From Nocardia africana NBRC 100379 (GTDB lineage: Bacteria > Actinomycetota > Actinomycetes > Mycobacteriales > Mycobacteriaceae), in assembly GCF_001612635.1 (NCBI RefSeq), contig NZ_BDAV01000013.1, positions 124,001-188,000 on the forward strand: DNA of 64,000 bases, in the 5' to 3' direction. The first letter of the stretch is position 1, and each line of letters starts with the position of its first letter. Positions 43,539 through 51,198 of this stretch are shown piece after piece. A program made the translations under genes and the position numbers. The notes beneath the pieces were generated by a model. The model had not been told where the DNA came from. It saw only the letters and a list, made by a program, of their open reading frames with translations, and made no database searches.

Positions 43539-45067
43539 CGCACCGGAATCCTCACCACGACAGCCGATTCCGGGCTCCGCTCGGCCCGCAGCGTGCCACC
43601 GTACCTGTTCACCAGCCGCCAGACCAGCGCCAGGCCGAGTCCGTGATGTTCGGCCTTGGTCGTATACCCCCGCTCCATCGCCCGGGCGAAGGTCTCCTCC
43701 GACATTCCCGGGCCGCTGTCGGCGACCCGGACCACCAGCGCCGATGCCTCCGAGCGGACCGTCACCTCGACCCACGCGTCGGGATCCTGCGCCACCGCGT
43801 CCACCGCGTTGTCGACGAGATTCCCCACCAGGGTGACCATTTCCTGCGGGGTCAACGGGGCGACGGATTCCAGCGCGGTGTCATCGGCGACGGTCAGCTC
43901 CACTCCGCGCTCGATGGCCCGGTCGACCTTGCCCAGCAGCAATGCCACCAGGACCGGCTCGTGGACCGCATCGGTCAGGCGGTCGATCAGCGCCTGGGAC
44001 AGCCGCAGCTCGGCCGTCGCGAAATCGACGGCGCCGGCGACGTTGCCCAGCTCGACCATCGTGATCACCGCATGCAACCGATTGGCCGCCTCGTGCGCCT
44101 GCGCCCGCAGCGATTCGGCCAGACCGCGCGCGGAGTCCAATTCACCCATGATGTCGCGTAATTCGGTGTGGTCACGGATGGTGAGGACGGTGCCGAGGCG
44201 CCGACCCGCCCAGGAGACGACGTCCTGATTGACCACCAGCACACGAGCTGCCGTCACGTGCATCTCGTCGCGGATCACGGTCGCGTCGAGGCGCCGCAGC
44301 GACACCGGCAGATCGGCGCGTCGCACCGGGCCGTCCGGCAGTTCGAGCAGGCGTCTGGCCTGGTCGTTGACCACCGCCGCCGTCTCGTCGTCGCGGTCGA
44401 ACACGATCAGCCCCTCGTGCACGGAGTGCAGCACGGCATCGTGATGTTCGTAGAGCGTCCGTAGGTCGGCCGGACCCAGTCCCTGCGTCTGGCGCAGCAG
44501 CCGGCGTCGCAGCAGGAGCGCGCCCAGAACGGCCAGCAGCAGACCGGCGCCGGCCGCCCCGAGGATCAGCGGCAGCTGCGCGCTCACCTGATCGCCGATG
44601 CGGGCCCTGGTCACGCCCGCCGAGACCAGCGCGACGACCCGGCCGGTGTCGTCGACGACGGGTGTGACCGCCCGGATCGACGGGCCCAGCGATCCGGTAT
44701 AGGTCTCGGTGAACGTCTCACCGGACAGCGCCCGATCGATGTTTCCACTGAACGGCTGCCCGATCCGGCTGACATCGGTATGGGTGTAGCGGGTGCGGTC
44801 GGGGGCCATCACCACGATGAAATCCACCCCGGTCCGCTGCCGGATCCGTTCGGTCACCGGTTGGAGCACGGCCGTGGGATCGGGCGTGCGCACCGCGGCG
44901 GCCGTGGCGGGTGCCTGCGCGAGGGCCACCGCGATGCCGGTCACCCGCCGAGCCGTCGCATCGTCCTGTTCGCGCCGCACCTCCCACACCGCCAGCGCCG
45001 ATCCGACCGCGATCACCACCACCAGGACCGCCAGCTGCACCACGAAGACCTGGCCGGCCAGGGTCAT
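43535..45067 (-). CDS. DcuS/CitA-type sensor histidine kinase
   Basis: About 510 residues. TM1 near residues 5-25, then an extracytoplasmic PAS-like sensor (TGVDFIVVMAPDRTRYTHTD, the DcuS/CitA ligand fold with RxTH), TM2 near 165-185 and a cytoplasmic PAS (HSVHEGLIVFDRDDETAAVVN). The SPOB_a/HisKA-like helix has AHEAANRLHAVITMVELG, and HATPase has NLVDNAVDAV and HGLGLALVWRLV. Start is uncertain: ATG 45067 is used here; TTG 45106 with GGGAGG 4 nt upstream would add 13 residues. Ligands are probably dicarboxylates or citrate. Confidence 0.88.
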   Translation of the reverse strand: MTLAGQVFVVQLAVLVVVIAVGSALAVWEVRREQDDATARRVTGIAVALAQAPATAAAVRTPDPTAVLQPVTERIRQRTGVDFIVVMAPDRTRYTHTDVSRIGQPFSGNIDRALSGETFTETYTGSLGPSIRAVTPVVDDTGRVVALVSAGVTRARIGDQVSAQLPLILGAAGAGLLLAVLGALLLRRRLLRQTQGLGPADLRTLYEHHDAVLHSVHEGLIVFDRDDETAAVVNDQARRLLELPDGPVRRADLPVSLRRLDATVIRDEMHVTAARVLVVNQDVVSWAGRRLGTVLTIRDHTELRDIMGELDSARGLAESLRAQAHEAANRLHAVITMVELGNVAGAVDFATAELRLSQALIDRLTDAVHEPVLVALLLGKVDRAIERGVELTVADDTALESVAPLTPQEMVTLVGNLVDNAVDAVAQDPDAWVEVTVRSEASALVVRVADSGPGMSEETFARAMERGYTTKAEHHGLGLALVWRLVNRYGGTLRAERSPESAVVVRIPVR

Positions 45068-45136
45068 ACCCCGCGCGCCCCCGGCGGTCCGGCCTCTCGC
45101 CCGCAACGGTCCTCCCGTGAACGAAACGTACGTAAT

Positions 45137-45158
45137 GGTGACCGAGGTCACGGTCACC
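45137..45158. promoter_or_regulatory. Putative operator between kinase and dctA
   Basis: GGTGACCG (45137-45144), AGGTCA, CGGTCACC (45151-45158): a perfect 8-bp inverted repeat. It is 58 nt before the dctA start and 70 nt from the kinase start, a suitable activator site for the DcuR-like regulator. Confidence 0.5.
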
Positions 45159-45215
45159 CCCATCATCACAGTACGAACCCGAGGGACATATCGGGCAGCA
45201 CCGGAGGCACATCTC

Positions 45216-46574
45216 ATGAGCGACTCGACACGGACGCACCGTCGCGACCGTACCCATTGGCTCTACCTCGCCGTCATCGTGGCGGTCGTGGCCGGAGTAT
45301 TCGTCGGCTGGCTGGCGCCCGGATTCGGGAAGTCGGTGGGCGAGCTGGGCACCATGTTCGTCAACCTGATCAAGATGATGATCTCCCCCGTCATCTTCTG
45401 CACGATCGTGCTCGGTATCGGCTCGGTGCGGGCGGCAGCGCGGGTCGGCAAGATCGGCGGCCTGTCGATCGGCTACTTCCTGATCATGTCGACGGTGGCT
45501 CTGACGATCGGTCTCGTGGTCGGCAATCTGCTGCAGCCGGGCAGCGGCCTGAACGTCCACGAACACGTCGGCGCGGCCGCCGGCTACGTGAAACAGGCCG
45601 AAGGCAGCGGGGGCACCTGGCATTTCCTGGAGAGCATCATCCCGACATCGCTGCTCTCGTCGCTCACCGCGGGCAGCGTGCTGCAGACCCTGTTCGTGGC
45701 GCTGCTGGTCGGCTTCGCCGTTCAGGCGATGGGTAAGCAGGGCGAACCGATCCTGCGCGCGGTGGGACTGGCACAGAAGCTGGTGTTCAAGATCCTGACC
45801 ATGATCCTGTGGCTGGCGCCCATCGGCGCCTTCGGCGCGATCGCGAACGTGGTGGCGGCCACCGGACTGGATGCGGTGAAACAGCTTGCGGCACTGATGC
45901 TCGCGTTCTATCTGACCTGCCTGGTCTTCGTCTTCGGCGTACTGGGTGCGCTGCTGCGGGTGAGTTCGGGCGTATCGATCGTCAAGCTGGTGCGCTATCT
46001 GGCCCGCGAATATCTCCTGATCTTCTCCACCTCGTCGTCGGAGTCGGCGCTGCCGCGGCTGATCGCGAAGATGGAACACCTCGGGGTCGAACGCTCGACC
46101 GTGGGCATCGTGGTGCCGACCGGATATTCGTTCAACCTCGACGGCACCGCGATCTACCTGACGATGTCCTCGCTGTTCATCGCCGACGCGATGGGTAAGC
46201 CGCTGTCGCTAGGGCAGCAGATCGGCCTGCTGGTGTTCATGATCGTCGCCTCCAAGGGCGCGGCCGGGGTCACCGGCGCGGGCCTGGCCACCCTGGCCGG
46301 CGGGTTGCAGAGCCATCGCCCGGATCTGATCGACGGTGTGGGGCTGATCGTCGGGATCGACCGGTTCATGTCCGAAGCCCGCGCCATCACCAACTTCTCC
46401 GGCAACGCCGTCGCCACCGTCCTCGTGGGCACCTGGACCAAGACCATCGACGAGGCGCGCGTGCGCGCCGTGCTCGATCGCGAGCTCCCCTTCGACGAGA
46501 CGACGATGGTCGACGGCGAACCTGCCGAAGCACCCGCGACTCCCGCCGAACGGACCGACCTGGTCCCCGCCTGA
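45216..46574 (+). CDS. dctA: C4-dicarboxylate/cation symporter, DctA family
   Basis: A 452-residue DAACS (SLC1-type) transporter taking up succinate, fumarate and malate with H+ or Na+. Start at the ATG at 45216 with GGAGG 8 nt upstream; the frame is open further upstream into the kinase gene but is not used. Motifs: FVNLIKMMISPVIFCTIV, the serine-rich tip of hairpin 1 (FSTSSSESALPRLI), SFNLDGTAIYLTMSSLFIADA, and the hairpin 2 ASKGAAGVTGAGLATLAG. The C-terminal tail is acidic. It is divergent from the two-component system. Confidence 0.92.
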   Translation: MSDSTRTHRRDRTHWLYLAVIVAVVAGVFVGWLAPGFGKSVGELGTMFVNLIKMMISPVIFCTIVLGIGSVRAAARVGKIGGLSIGYFLIMSTVALTIGLVVGNLLQPGSGLNVHEHVGAAAGYVKQAEGSGGTWHFLESIIPTSLLSSLTAGSVLQTLFVALLVGFAVQAMGKQGEPILRAVGLAQKLVFKILTMILWLAPIGAFGAIANVVAATGLDAVKQLAALMLAFYLTCLVFVFGVLGALLRVSSGVSIVKLVRYLAREYLLIFSTSSSESALPRLIAKMEHLGVERSTVGIVVPTGYSFNLDGTAIYLTMSSLFIADAMGKPLSLGQQIGLLVFMIVASKGAAGVTGAGLATLAGGLQSHRPDLIDGVGLIVGIDRFMSEARAITNFSGNAVATVLVGTWTKTIDEARVRAVLDRELPFDETTMVDGEPAEAPATPAERTDLVPA

Positions 46575-46578
46575 ACCG

Positions 46579-47736
46579 CTATCCGGCGAGCCGGTAGACG
46601 GCCAGGGTGCGCTCCCGCTTGCGCGGCGCGATGTTGGCTCTGCCGAGATCGCCCGCGTAGTGGGCGGCGACCTTCGGATCCATCACCCGTCGCCACAGCG
46701 GCGGGACGGCGGCCAGCAGGATCATCGTCGCGTAGCCCGCCGGAAGTTGCGGAGCCTCCTGGGTGCTGCGCAGGGTTTGATAACGGCGGCCCGGATTGGC
46801 GTGGTGGTCGCTGTGGCGCTGCAGATGGAACAGGAAGATGTTGGTGACCAGCCGATCGGAGTTCCAGCTGTCGGCCGGCGAGCAGCGCGCCCAGCGGCCA
46901 CCGGGCAGGCGGCGGCGCAACAACCCGTAGTGCTCGACGTAGTTCACGGTTTCCAGCAGCCCGAATCCGATCACGGCCTGCAGCAGCAGATACGGGAGCA
47001 TGCCGACACCGAACGCCGCCAGCAGCGCGCCGTAGAGCACCACCGTCAGCGACCACGCCTGCAGGATGTTGTTGCGCACGTTCCACCAGCCGAGGCCCTT
47101 GCGGTGCAGCCGATCTCGTTCCAGCCGAATCGCCGAGCGCAGTCCGCCGAAGATGCTGCGCGGCAAGAACATCCACAGCGATTCACCCAGCCGGGCACTG
47201 GCCGGATCGTCCGGGGTGGCCACCCGCGCGTGGTGGCCCTTGTTGTGTTCGACGTAGAAATGCCCGTATCCGGACTGCGCCAGTGCGAGTTTGGCCAGCC
47301 ACCGCTCCAGCCGTTCCACCCGGTGCCCCAGCTCGTGTGCGGCGTTGATGCCGATACCGCTGACGAACCCGAGCGTCGCCGCCAGCCCCAGTTTGTCCAC
47401 CACGTCGAGTTCGTCACCCGACCACATATAGGCCGCGATCACCAATCCGGCCAGCTGGATGGGCAGGAACAGATAGGTGCACCACCGGTAGTAGCGGTCG
47501 TGGGAGAGCCGCTCGTAGTCCTCGTCGCGCGGATTGGTGCCGTCCTCGCCGACGAACCAGTCCAGGACCGGTATCACGATCAGCACGATGATCGGCCCGA
47601 TCCACCAGAACGCTTCGATGCCGGTCCGGGCGACCAGCTGGGAAGGGAGCAATGCGCAGCCTGGGGCGATCAATCCCAACATCCACAGATGCTTCTTGGG
47701 ATCAGCCGAACCCGAGCGTTTGCCGACCGTTTGCAC
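46579..47736 (-). CDS. alkB: Alkane 1-monooxygenase (second alkB of the locus)
   Basis: A 385-residue integral membrane di-iron hydroxylase that oxidises the terminal carbon of n-alkanes with O2. Histidine clusters: HELGH, EHNKGHH, NYVEHYG and LQRHSDHH. Six hydrophobic helices are visible. GTG start at 47736 with GGGG about 7 nt upstream. It is the last gene of an all-minus-strand series (alkB, two rubredoxins, tetR, then this copy after 303 bp). It has no rubredoxin of its own adjacent and likely shares those of the operon. It converges on dctA after only 4 bp. Confidence 0.92.
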   Translation of the reverse strand: MQTVGKRSGSADPKKHLWMLGLIAPGCALLPSQLVARTGIEAFWWIGPIIVLIVIPVLDWFVGEDGTNPRDEDYERLSHDRYYRWCTYLFLPIQLAGLVIAAYMWSGDELDVVDKLGLAATLGFVSGIGINAAHELGHRVERLERWLAKLALAQSGYGHFYVEHNKGHHARVATPDDPASARLGESLWMFLPRSIFGGLRSAIRLERDRLHRKGLGWWNVRNNILQAWSLTVVLYGALLAAFGVGMLPYLLLQAVIGFGLLETVNYVEHYGLLRRRLPGGRWARCSPADSWNSDRLVTNIFLFHLQRHSDHHANPGRRYQTLRSTQEAPQLPAGYATMILLAAVPPLWRRVMDPKVAAHYAGDLGRANIAPRKRERTLAVYRLAG

Positions 47737-48039
47737 TCATTGCCCCACTAGAACGAATCTGGACTCCTGCCAGGTAAATATGTAGCGGCTCCGAGGCCGT
47801 TACGCCCGGTTCAAACCCCCAAAGTGGTAACCGTTACACAGGGGGACCCGAAGTCACAGACAGCGCGGGCCGGAACCGGGTGCTCCGCACCGCATGAGCA
47901 ACCCTTGTTTTCGTGGCGAGCGCCCAGGTCAGCACCTATGCAGACCACTCGGACAGGCCGGAGAAGGCCGGCACGGCTGTCGTTCAGCACCCCGATCGGC
48001 GCCCGGCCGAATCGTTATCCGCCACAGGACGATTTCGGG
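47737..48039 (-). promoter_or_regulatory. Promoter region of the second alkB, with GGTAACC-type palindrome
   Basis: This 303-bp gap has no gene. At 47826-47838 it contains GGTAACCGTTACA, with arms GTAAC and GTTAC, about 90 bp before the alkB start. The first alkB has the near-identical GGTAACCATTACC at 50540-50552. The neighbouring TetR is the obvious candidate to bind both. I could not place clear -35/-10 boxes. Confidence 0.55.
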
Positions 48040-48705
48040 CTACGGGCCGCCGGTCCGGTCCCGCGCGGCGAGAATCGCCTCCACATACGGCGACAGCAAC
48101 CTGCTCAGCTCCTCCGGCGCGTCGCGGTGCACTGCGGCGGGGGTCGGGATGTAGCTGATAGCGATGCGCACCAGGGCGTGTGCGAGCACATCCGCCTCCG
48201 CCGCCGACGCCCCCACCCAGCTGTTTTCGAATGCCGCGCCCAAGCGCCGGGCGGCATGTTCGATGAGCGGCCCGGCGTCGAGAGTGATCAACCGCAGCAG
48301 ATCCAGCTTGGCCTCGCCGACCACCAGCGACTGCACCAGCGGATCGGCCGCACTGTCGAGGATGAAATTTGCCAGACCTTCGCGGAACGCCGCCCGCGCA
48401 TCCCCCACGTTGTCCTCGATGGCCGTTCCGACATGGTCCACCAGCTGGTCGGCCAGCCGCAGCGCATAGGCCTGCGCCAGCCCCGTCCGGGAGCCGAATT
48501 CGTTGTACAGGGTCTGGCGGCTCACCCCCGCGCGGGTCGCGACGTCGCCGAGGGTGATCTTGGCCCAGTCCCGCTCGATCAGCAGTTCCCGCATCGCATC
48601 GAGGACCGATGTGCGCAGCAGAGTGCGCGCCGCCTCCTGATACGGGACCCGGGATCCGTTACGCGGCATACCCGCGACGGTGTCACGGGTCGATTCCGCA
48701 GTCAA
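48040..48705 (-). CDS. TetR-family regulator of the alkane operon (AlkX/AlkU-like)
   Basis: A 221-residue TetR protein directly after the rubredoxins, the same position as AlkU/AlkX in Rhodococcus, Gordonia and Dietzia and as Rv3249c in mycobacteria. DNA-binding domain: TSVLDAMRELLIERDWAKITLGDVATRAGVSRQTLYNEFGSR. It probably represses its own operon and is released by fatty-acid products, as shown for relatives. The start is uncertain: TTG 48705 (6 nt after the rubredoxin stop) or ATG 48669. Neither has a strong ribosome-binding site, so translation may be coupled. Confidence 0.87.
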   Translation of the reverse strand: MTAESTRDTVAGMPRNGSRVPYQEAARTLLRTSVLDAMRELLIERDWAKITLGDVATRAGVSRQTLYNEFGSRTGLAQAYALRLADQLVDHVGTAIEDNVGDARAAFREGLANFILDSAADPLVQSLVVGEAKLDLLRLITLDAGPLIEHAARRLGAAFENSWVGASAAEADVLAHALVRIAISYIPTPAAVHRDAPEELSRLLSPYVEAILAARDRTGGP

Positions 48706-48711
48706 AACGAC

Positions 48712-48897
48712 TCACGAACGTTCGATCTCGACCATGAAGAAGTCGGCCTTGGCCGCGCCGCAGTCGGGACATGTCCAATCGTCCGGAATGTCCTCCCAGC
48801 GCGTCCCCGGCACAATACCTTCGTCCGGCCAGCCCTGCTCCTCGTCGTATTCGAAGCCGCACTGGATGCACTGAAAAATCCGATAGGGCCGACTCAC
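48712..48897 (-). CDS. Rubredoxin, AlkG2-type
   Basis: A 61-residue iron protein carrying electrons to AlkB. Iron ligands C10, C13, C43 and C46 (CIQCG and CPDCG) are intact. GAAKADFFMVEIERS after the second CxxC lacks the arginine insertion of the other copy, which by the known AlkG1/AlkG2 division marks this as the electron-transfer-competent type. GTG start at 48897, GGAGG about 8 nt upstream, overlapping the previous stop (GTGA). The longer frame to 48975 is out of the true start. Confidence 0.93.
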   Translation of the reverse strand: MSRPYRIFQCIQCGFEYDEEQGWPDEGIVPGTRWEDIPDDWTCPDCGAAKADFFMVEIERS

Positions 48898-49061
48898 CCT
48901 GCCGCCTCCTCGAAATCGATCTTCTCCCGCACCCCGCAGTCCGGGCAGCACCAGTCGTCCGGCACCGACTCCCACGGGGTGCCCGCCGGAAACCCTTCCC
49001 GCGGAGCGCCTTTCGCCTCGTCGTAGACGTAATCACAGACAGGGCAACGAAAAGCCCCCAT
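48894..49061 (-). CDS. Rubredoxin, AlkG1-type (55 residues)
   Basis: A 55-residue rubredoxin, MGAFRCPVCDYVYDEAKG onwards, ending CCPDCGVREKIDFEEAAG. Ligands are C6, C9, C39 and C42. VREK after the second CxxC is the arginine-containing hallmark of AlkG1-type rubredoxins, which in published complementation tests did not support alkane hydroxylase activity. AGGAGG lies 8 nt before the ATG. Tandem AlkG1-AlkG2 pairs after alkB are typical of this order. The ATG sits at the boundary of the 69-bp repeat array. Confidence 0.93.
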   Translation of the reverse strand: MGAFRCPVCDYVYDEAKGAPREGFPAGTPWESVPDDWCCPDCGVREKIDFEEAAG

Positions 49062-49081
49062 CACCGTGCCTCCTGTGTCGT

Positions 49082-49280
49082 GCGGGACACCCGCACCCGT
49101 TCGGCACGGCGAGCCGCTGCGCGATTGTCGCTCACCGTGTCTCGTGTCATGCGGGACACCCCCACCCAGTCGACACGGCGAGCCGCTGCGCGATTGTCGC
49201 TCACCGTGTCTCGTGTCATGCGGGACACCCCCACCCGGTCGACACGGCGAGCCGCTGCGCGATTGTCGCTCACCGTGTCT
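49082..49280. repeat. Tandem 69-bp repeat between alkB and the rubredoxin genes
   Basis: Copies at 49082-49150, 49151-49219 and a partial copy at 49220-49280, each beginning GCGGGACAC. Copies 2 and 3 differ at one position over 61 bp; copy 1 differs from copy 2 at four. On the minus strand each unit folds as GACACGGTGAGC pairing with GCTCGCCGTGTC (one G-U) around a 15-nt loop. The alkB stop codon lies in the first-transcribed copy, and the array ends at the rubredoxin ribosome-binding site. It looks like a duplicated alkB-rubA spacer. Confidence 0.9.
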
Positions 49281-50496
49281 CCTGGTAACGCGCGAGGATC
49301 TTGTCCCGCTTGCTCGGCTGGACGTTCGCCAGCGTGAGATCGCCGTCGTAGTGGGCCAGCACGCGTTTGTCCATCACGCGCCGCCACAGCGGCGGGAAGT
49401 AGGCGAGCATGATCATGCTGGCGTAGCCGCTCGGCAGATTCGGCGCTCCGTCCCAACTGCGCAAGGTCTGGTAGCGCCGGGTCGGGTAGGCGTGGTGATC
49501 GCTGTGCCGCTGCAGGTGGTACAGGAAGATGTTGGTGACGAGATGGTCGCTGTTCCAGCTGTGCCGCGGTGTCGGCCGCTCGTACCGGCCGCGGGTCGTG
49601 CGCTGCCGCAGCAGGCCGTAGTGCTCCAGATAGTTGACCGCCTCCAGCAGACTGAAGCCGACCACCGCCTGCAGCACCAGATACGGCAGGACCTCGAGGC
49701 CGAAGCCGGCCACCAGCGCCACGTACAGCACCAGCGACATAGCCCACGCGCTGAGCACATCGTTGTGCAGGCTCCACGGCCGCTTCCCGAGCCGTTCCAG
49801 CCGGGTCCGCTCGAGGCCCCACGCGGAGCGCAGACTGCCCCACACAGTCCGCGGCCAGAACGCCCAGAACGTCTCGCCCACACGGGAACTCGCGGGGTCC
49901 TCCGGCGTGGCCACCCGCACATGATGGCCACGGTTGTGCTCGATGTAGAAGTGGCCGTAGAAGGTCTGGGCCAGCGCGATCCGCGACAGCCAGCGCTCCA
50001 GATGCACCTTCTTGTGCCCGAGTTCGTGGGCGGTGTTGATCCCGATTCCACCCACCATTCCGACCGTCAGGGCGAGGCCGATCTTGTCCACGACGGTCAG
50101 CCCGCCGTCGATACCCAGCCAGCTCAGGTTGTCCGCGGTGATCAGGTAGCACGCCATGACCAGCGTGGCGTACTGGAACGGCAGATAGATATAGGTGAGG
50201 TAGCGGTAGTACCGGTCGTTCTCCAGATACTCCATGACCTCGTCCGGCGGATTCTCCCCGTCCGCCCCGAAGAACAGGTCGGCGGCGGGAATGACCAGAT
50301 AGATCAGGATCGGGCCGAGCCAGAACGGCACCTTCGCGAGGGTGTGCCAGCCCAGTTCGTTGAGTCCCCAGATCAGCGGTAGGCCGATGATGAACAGCCC
50401 GGTCGGGGCGAACAAGCCCCACAACCACATATAGCGCTTGCGGTCACGCCATCCCGAGTCGAGCAGGCCGTCGGCGGTTCCGGCTTCGGTCGACAT
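49270..50496 (-). CDS. alkB: Alkane 1-monooxygenase (first alkB of the operon)
   Basis: A 408-residue membrane di-iron alkane hydroxylase with clusters HELGH, EHNRGHH, NYLEHYG and LQRHSDHH. It heads the alkB-rubredoxin-rubredoxin-tetR operon, as in Rv3252c-Rv3249c. Start at the ATG at 50496 (MSTEAGTADG) with GGAGA 5 nt upstream; the ATG at 50508 lacks one. It is clearly paralogous, not a recent duplicate, of the alkB at 46579: many conservative differences lie between the histidine boxes. The stop codon lies within the hairpin repeat. Confidence 0.94.
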   Translation of the reverse strand: MSTEAGTADGLLDSGWRDRKRYMWLWGLFAPTGLFIIGLPLIWGLNELGWHTLAKVPFWLGPILIYLVIPAADLFFGADGENPPDEVMEYLENDRYYRYLTYIYLPFQYATLVMACYLITADNLSWLGIDGGLTVVDKIGLALTVGMVGGIGINTAHELGHKKVHLERWLSRIALAQTFYGHFYIEHNRGHHVRVATPEDPASSRVGETFWAFWPRTVWGSLRSAWGLERTRLERLGKRPWSLHNDVLSAWAMSLVLYVALVAGFGLEVLPYLVLQAVVGFSLLEAVNYLEHYGLLRQRTTRGRYERPTPRHSWNSDHLVTNIFLYHLQRHSDHHAYPTRRYQTLRSWDGAPNLPSGYASMIMLAYFPPLWRRVMDKRVLAHYDGDLTLANVQPSKRDKILARYQETR

Positions 50497-50520
50497 CGTC
50501 GTCTCCATTCGATACAGGTT

Positions 50521-50552
50521 CCACATCTACTGTGATGTGGGTAACCATTACC
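50521..50552 (-). promoter_or_regulatory. Promoter-proximal palindromes of the first alkB
   Basis: Two adjoining inverted repeats: CCACATC (50521-50527) with GATGTGG (50534-50540), and GGTAA (50540-50544), CCA, TTACC (50548-50552). The second matches the palindrome before the other alkB. Their position 25-56 bp upstream of the ATG suits a repressor site. Confidence 0.6.
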
Positions 50553-50629
50553 GTGGACAATATGCCGACACCTGTCCGGCGTCTAGACATTTTTGCCATT
50601 TTGTAAACGCGTTGTGACCGCAGAACGGC

Positions 50630-50667
50630 CGGGCGGAACGGGCTGCGATCGGCGACCCGTCCCGCCG
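50630..50667 (-). terminator. GC hairpin after the nudix gene
   Basis: CGGGCGGAACGGG (50630-50642) faces CCCGTCCCGCCGG (50656-50668) with one mismatch, 12 bp past the stop of the nudix gene on the minus strand. It would isolate the F420 operon from alkB. Confidence 0.5.
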
Positions 50668-50679
50668 GGCACAGCGGGA

Positions 50680-51198
50680 TCAGCGCAACAGCACGTCCGA
50701 ATCAGCGGGCAGTGCGTCGACCGGCCACCAGCGCAGATCCGTCGACTCGGCACTTCGCACCGGCACCGCGCCCCGAGGTGCCCGGATCTTGAACAGCAGA
50801 TCCAGATGGCGGGTGGGCACCCCCAGTGAGCAGGTGATCGGATGGGCCTGCGCACCGTACAGGCCGGGTTCGACCTCCAGCCCGGCGATCCCGGACTCCT
50901 CGGTCGCCTCCCGCAACGCGGCGTCGACGACGGTCTCGTCACCCGGCTCGCAGTGACCGCCCAGCTGGATCCACCGGCCGACCCGCGGGTGCAGCGTCAG
51001 CAGCACCTCGCGCTCGTCGTGGGAGAACACCACCGCCGAAGCGGTGATGTGCCCGGGTGCGTGTTCGCGCAGGCAGCCGCGTGGCGCCGACCCCAGGAAT
51101 GCCAGCATCGCCTCCCGCACGGATTGCTCCGGATGCGTGGCGGGCTGCCAGTTCTCGAGCAGCTCGGTAGCCGAGGCATGCAGCGACTCGGTACTCAC
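50680..51198 (-). CDS. Nudix hydrolase
   Basis: A 172-residue pyrophosphohydrolase. The Nudix box is complete: GGHCEPGDETVVDAALREATEESGI fits GX5EX7REUXEEXGU. The N-terminal helix region precedes a beta domain (HITASAVVFSHDEREVLLTLHPRVGRWIQLG). The GTG start overlaps the fbiB stop (GTGA), so it is the third gene of the fbiA-fbiB operon. A role in cleaning nucleotide by-products of F420 assembly is possible but unproven. The substrate is unknown. Confidence 0.9.
   Translation of the reverse strand: MSTESLHASATELLENWQPATHPEQSVREAMLAFLGSAPRGCLREHAPGHITASAVVFSHDEREVLLTLHPRVGRWIQLGGHCEPGDETVVDAALREATEESGIAGLEVEPGLYGAQAHPITCSLGVPTRHLDLLFKIRAPRGAVPVRSAESTDLRWWPVDALPADSDVLLR

Noticed and set aside
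49082..49280. CRISPR array
   Set aside because: The repeats are directly abutted with no variable spacers, and no cas gene is present.
49061..50428. A 455-codon minus-strand frame ending in three copies of a 23-residue repeat
   Set aside because: It is out of phase with alkB. It stays open through the 69-bp repeat only because 69 is a multiple of three. It has no start signal or family match.
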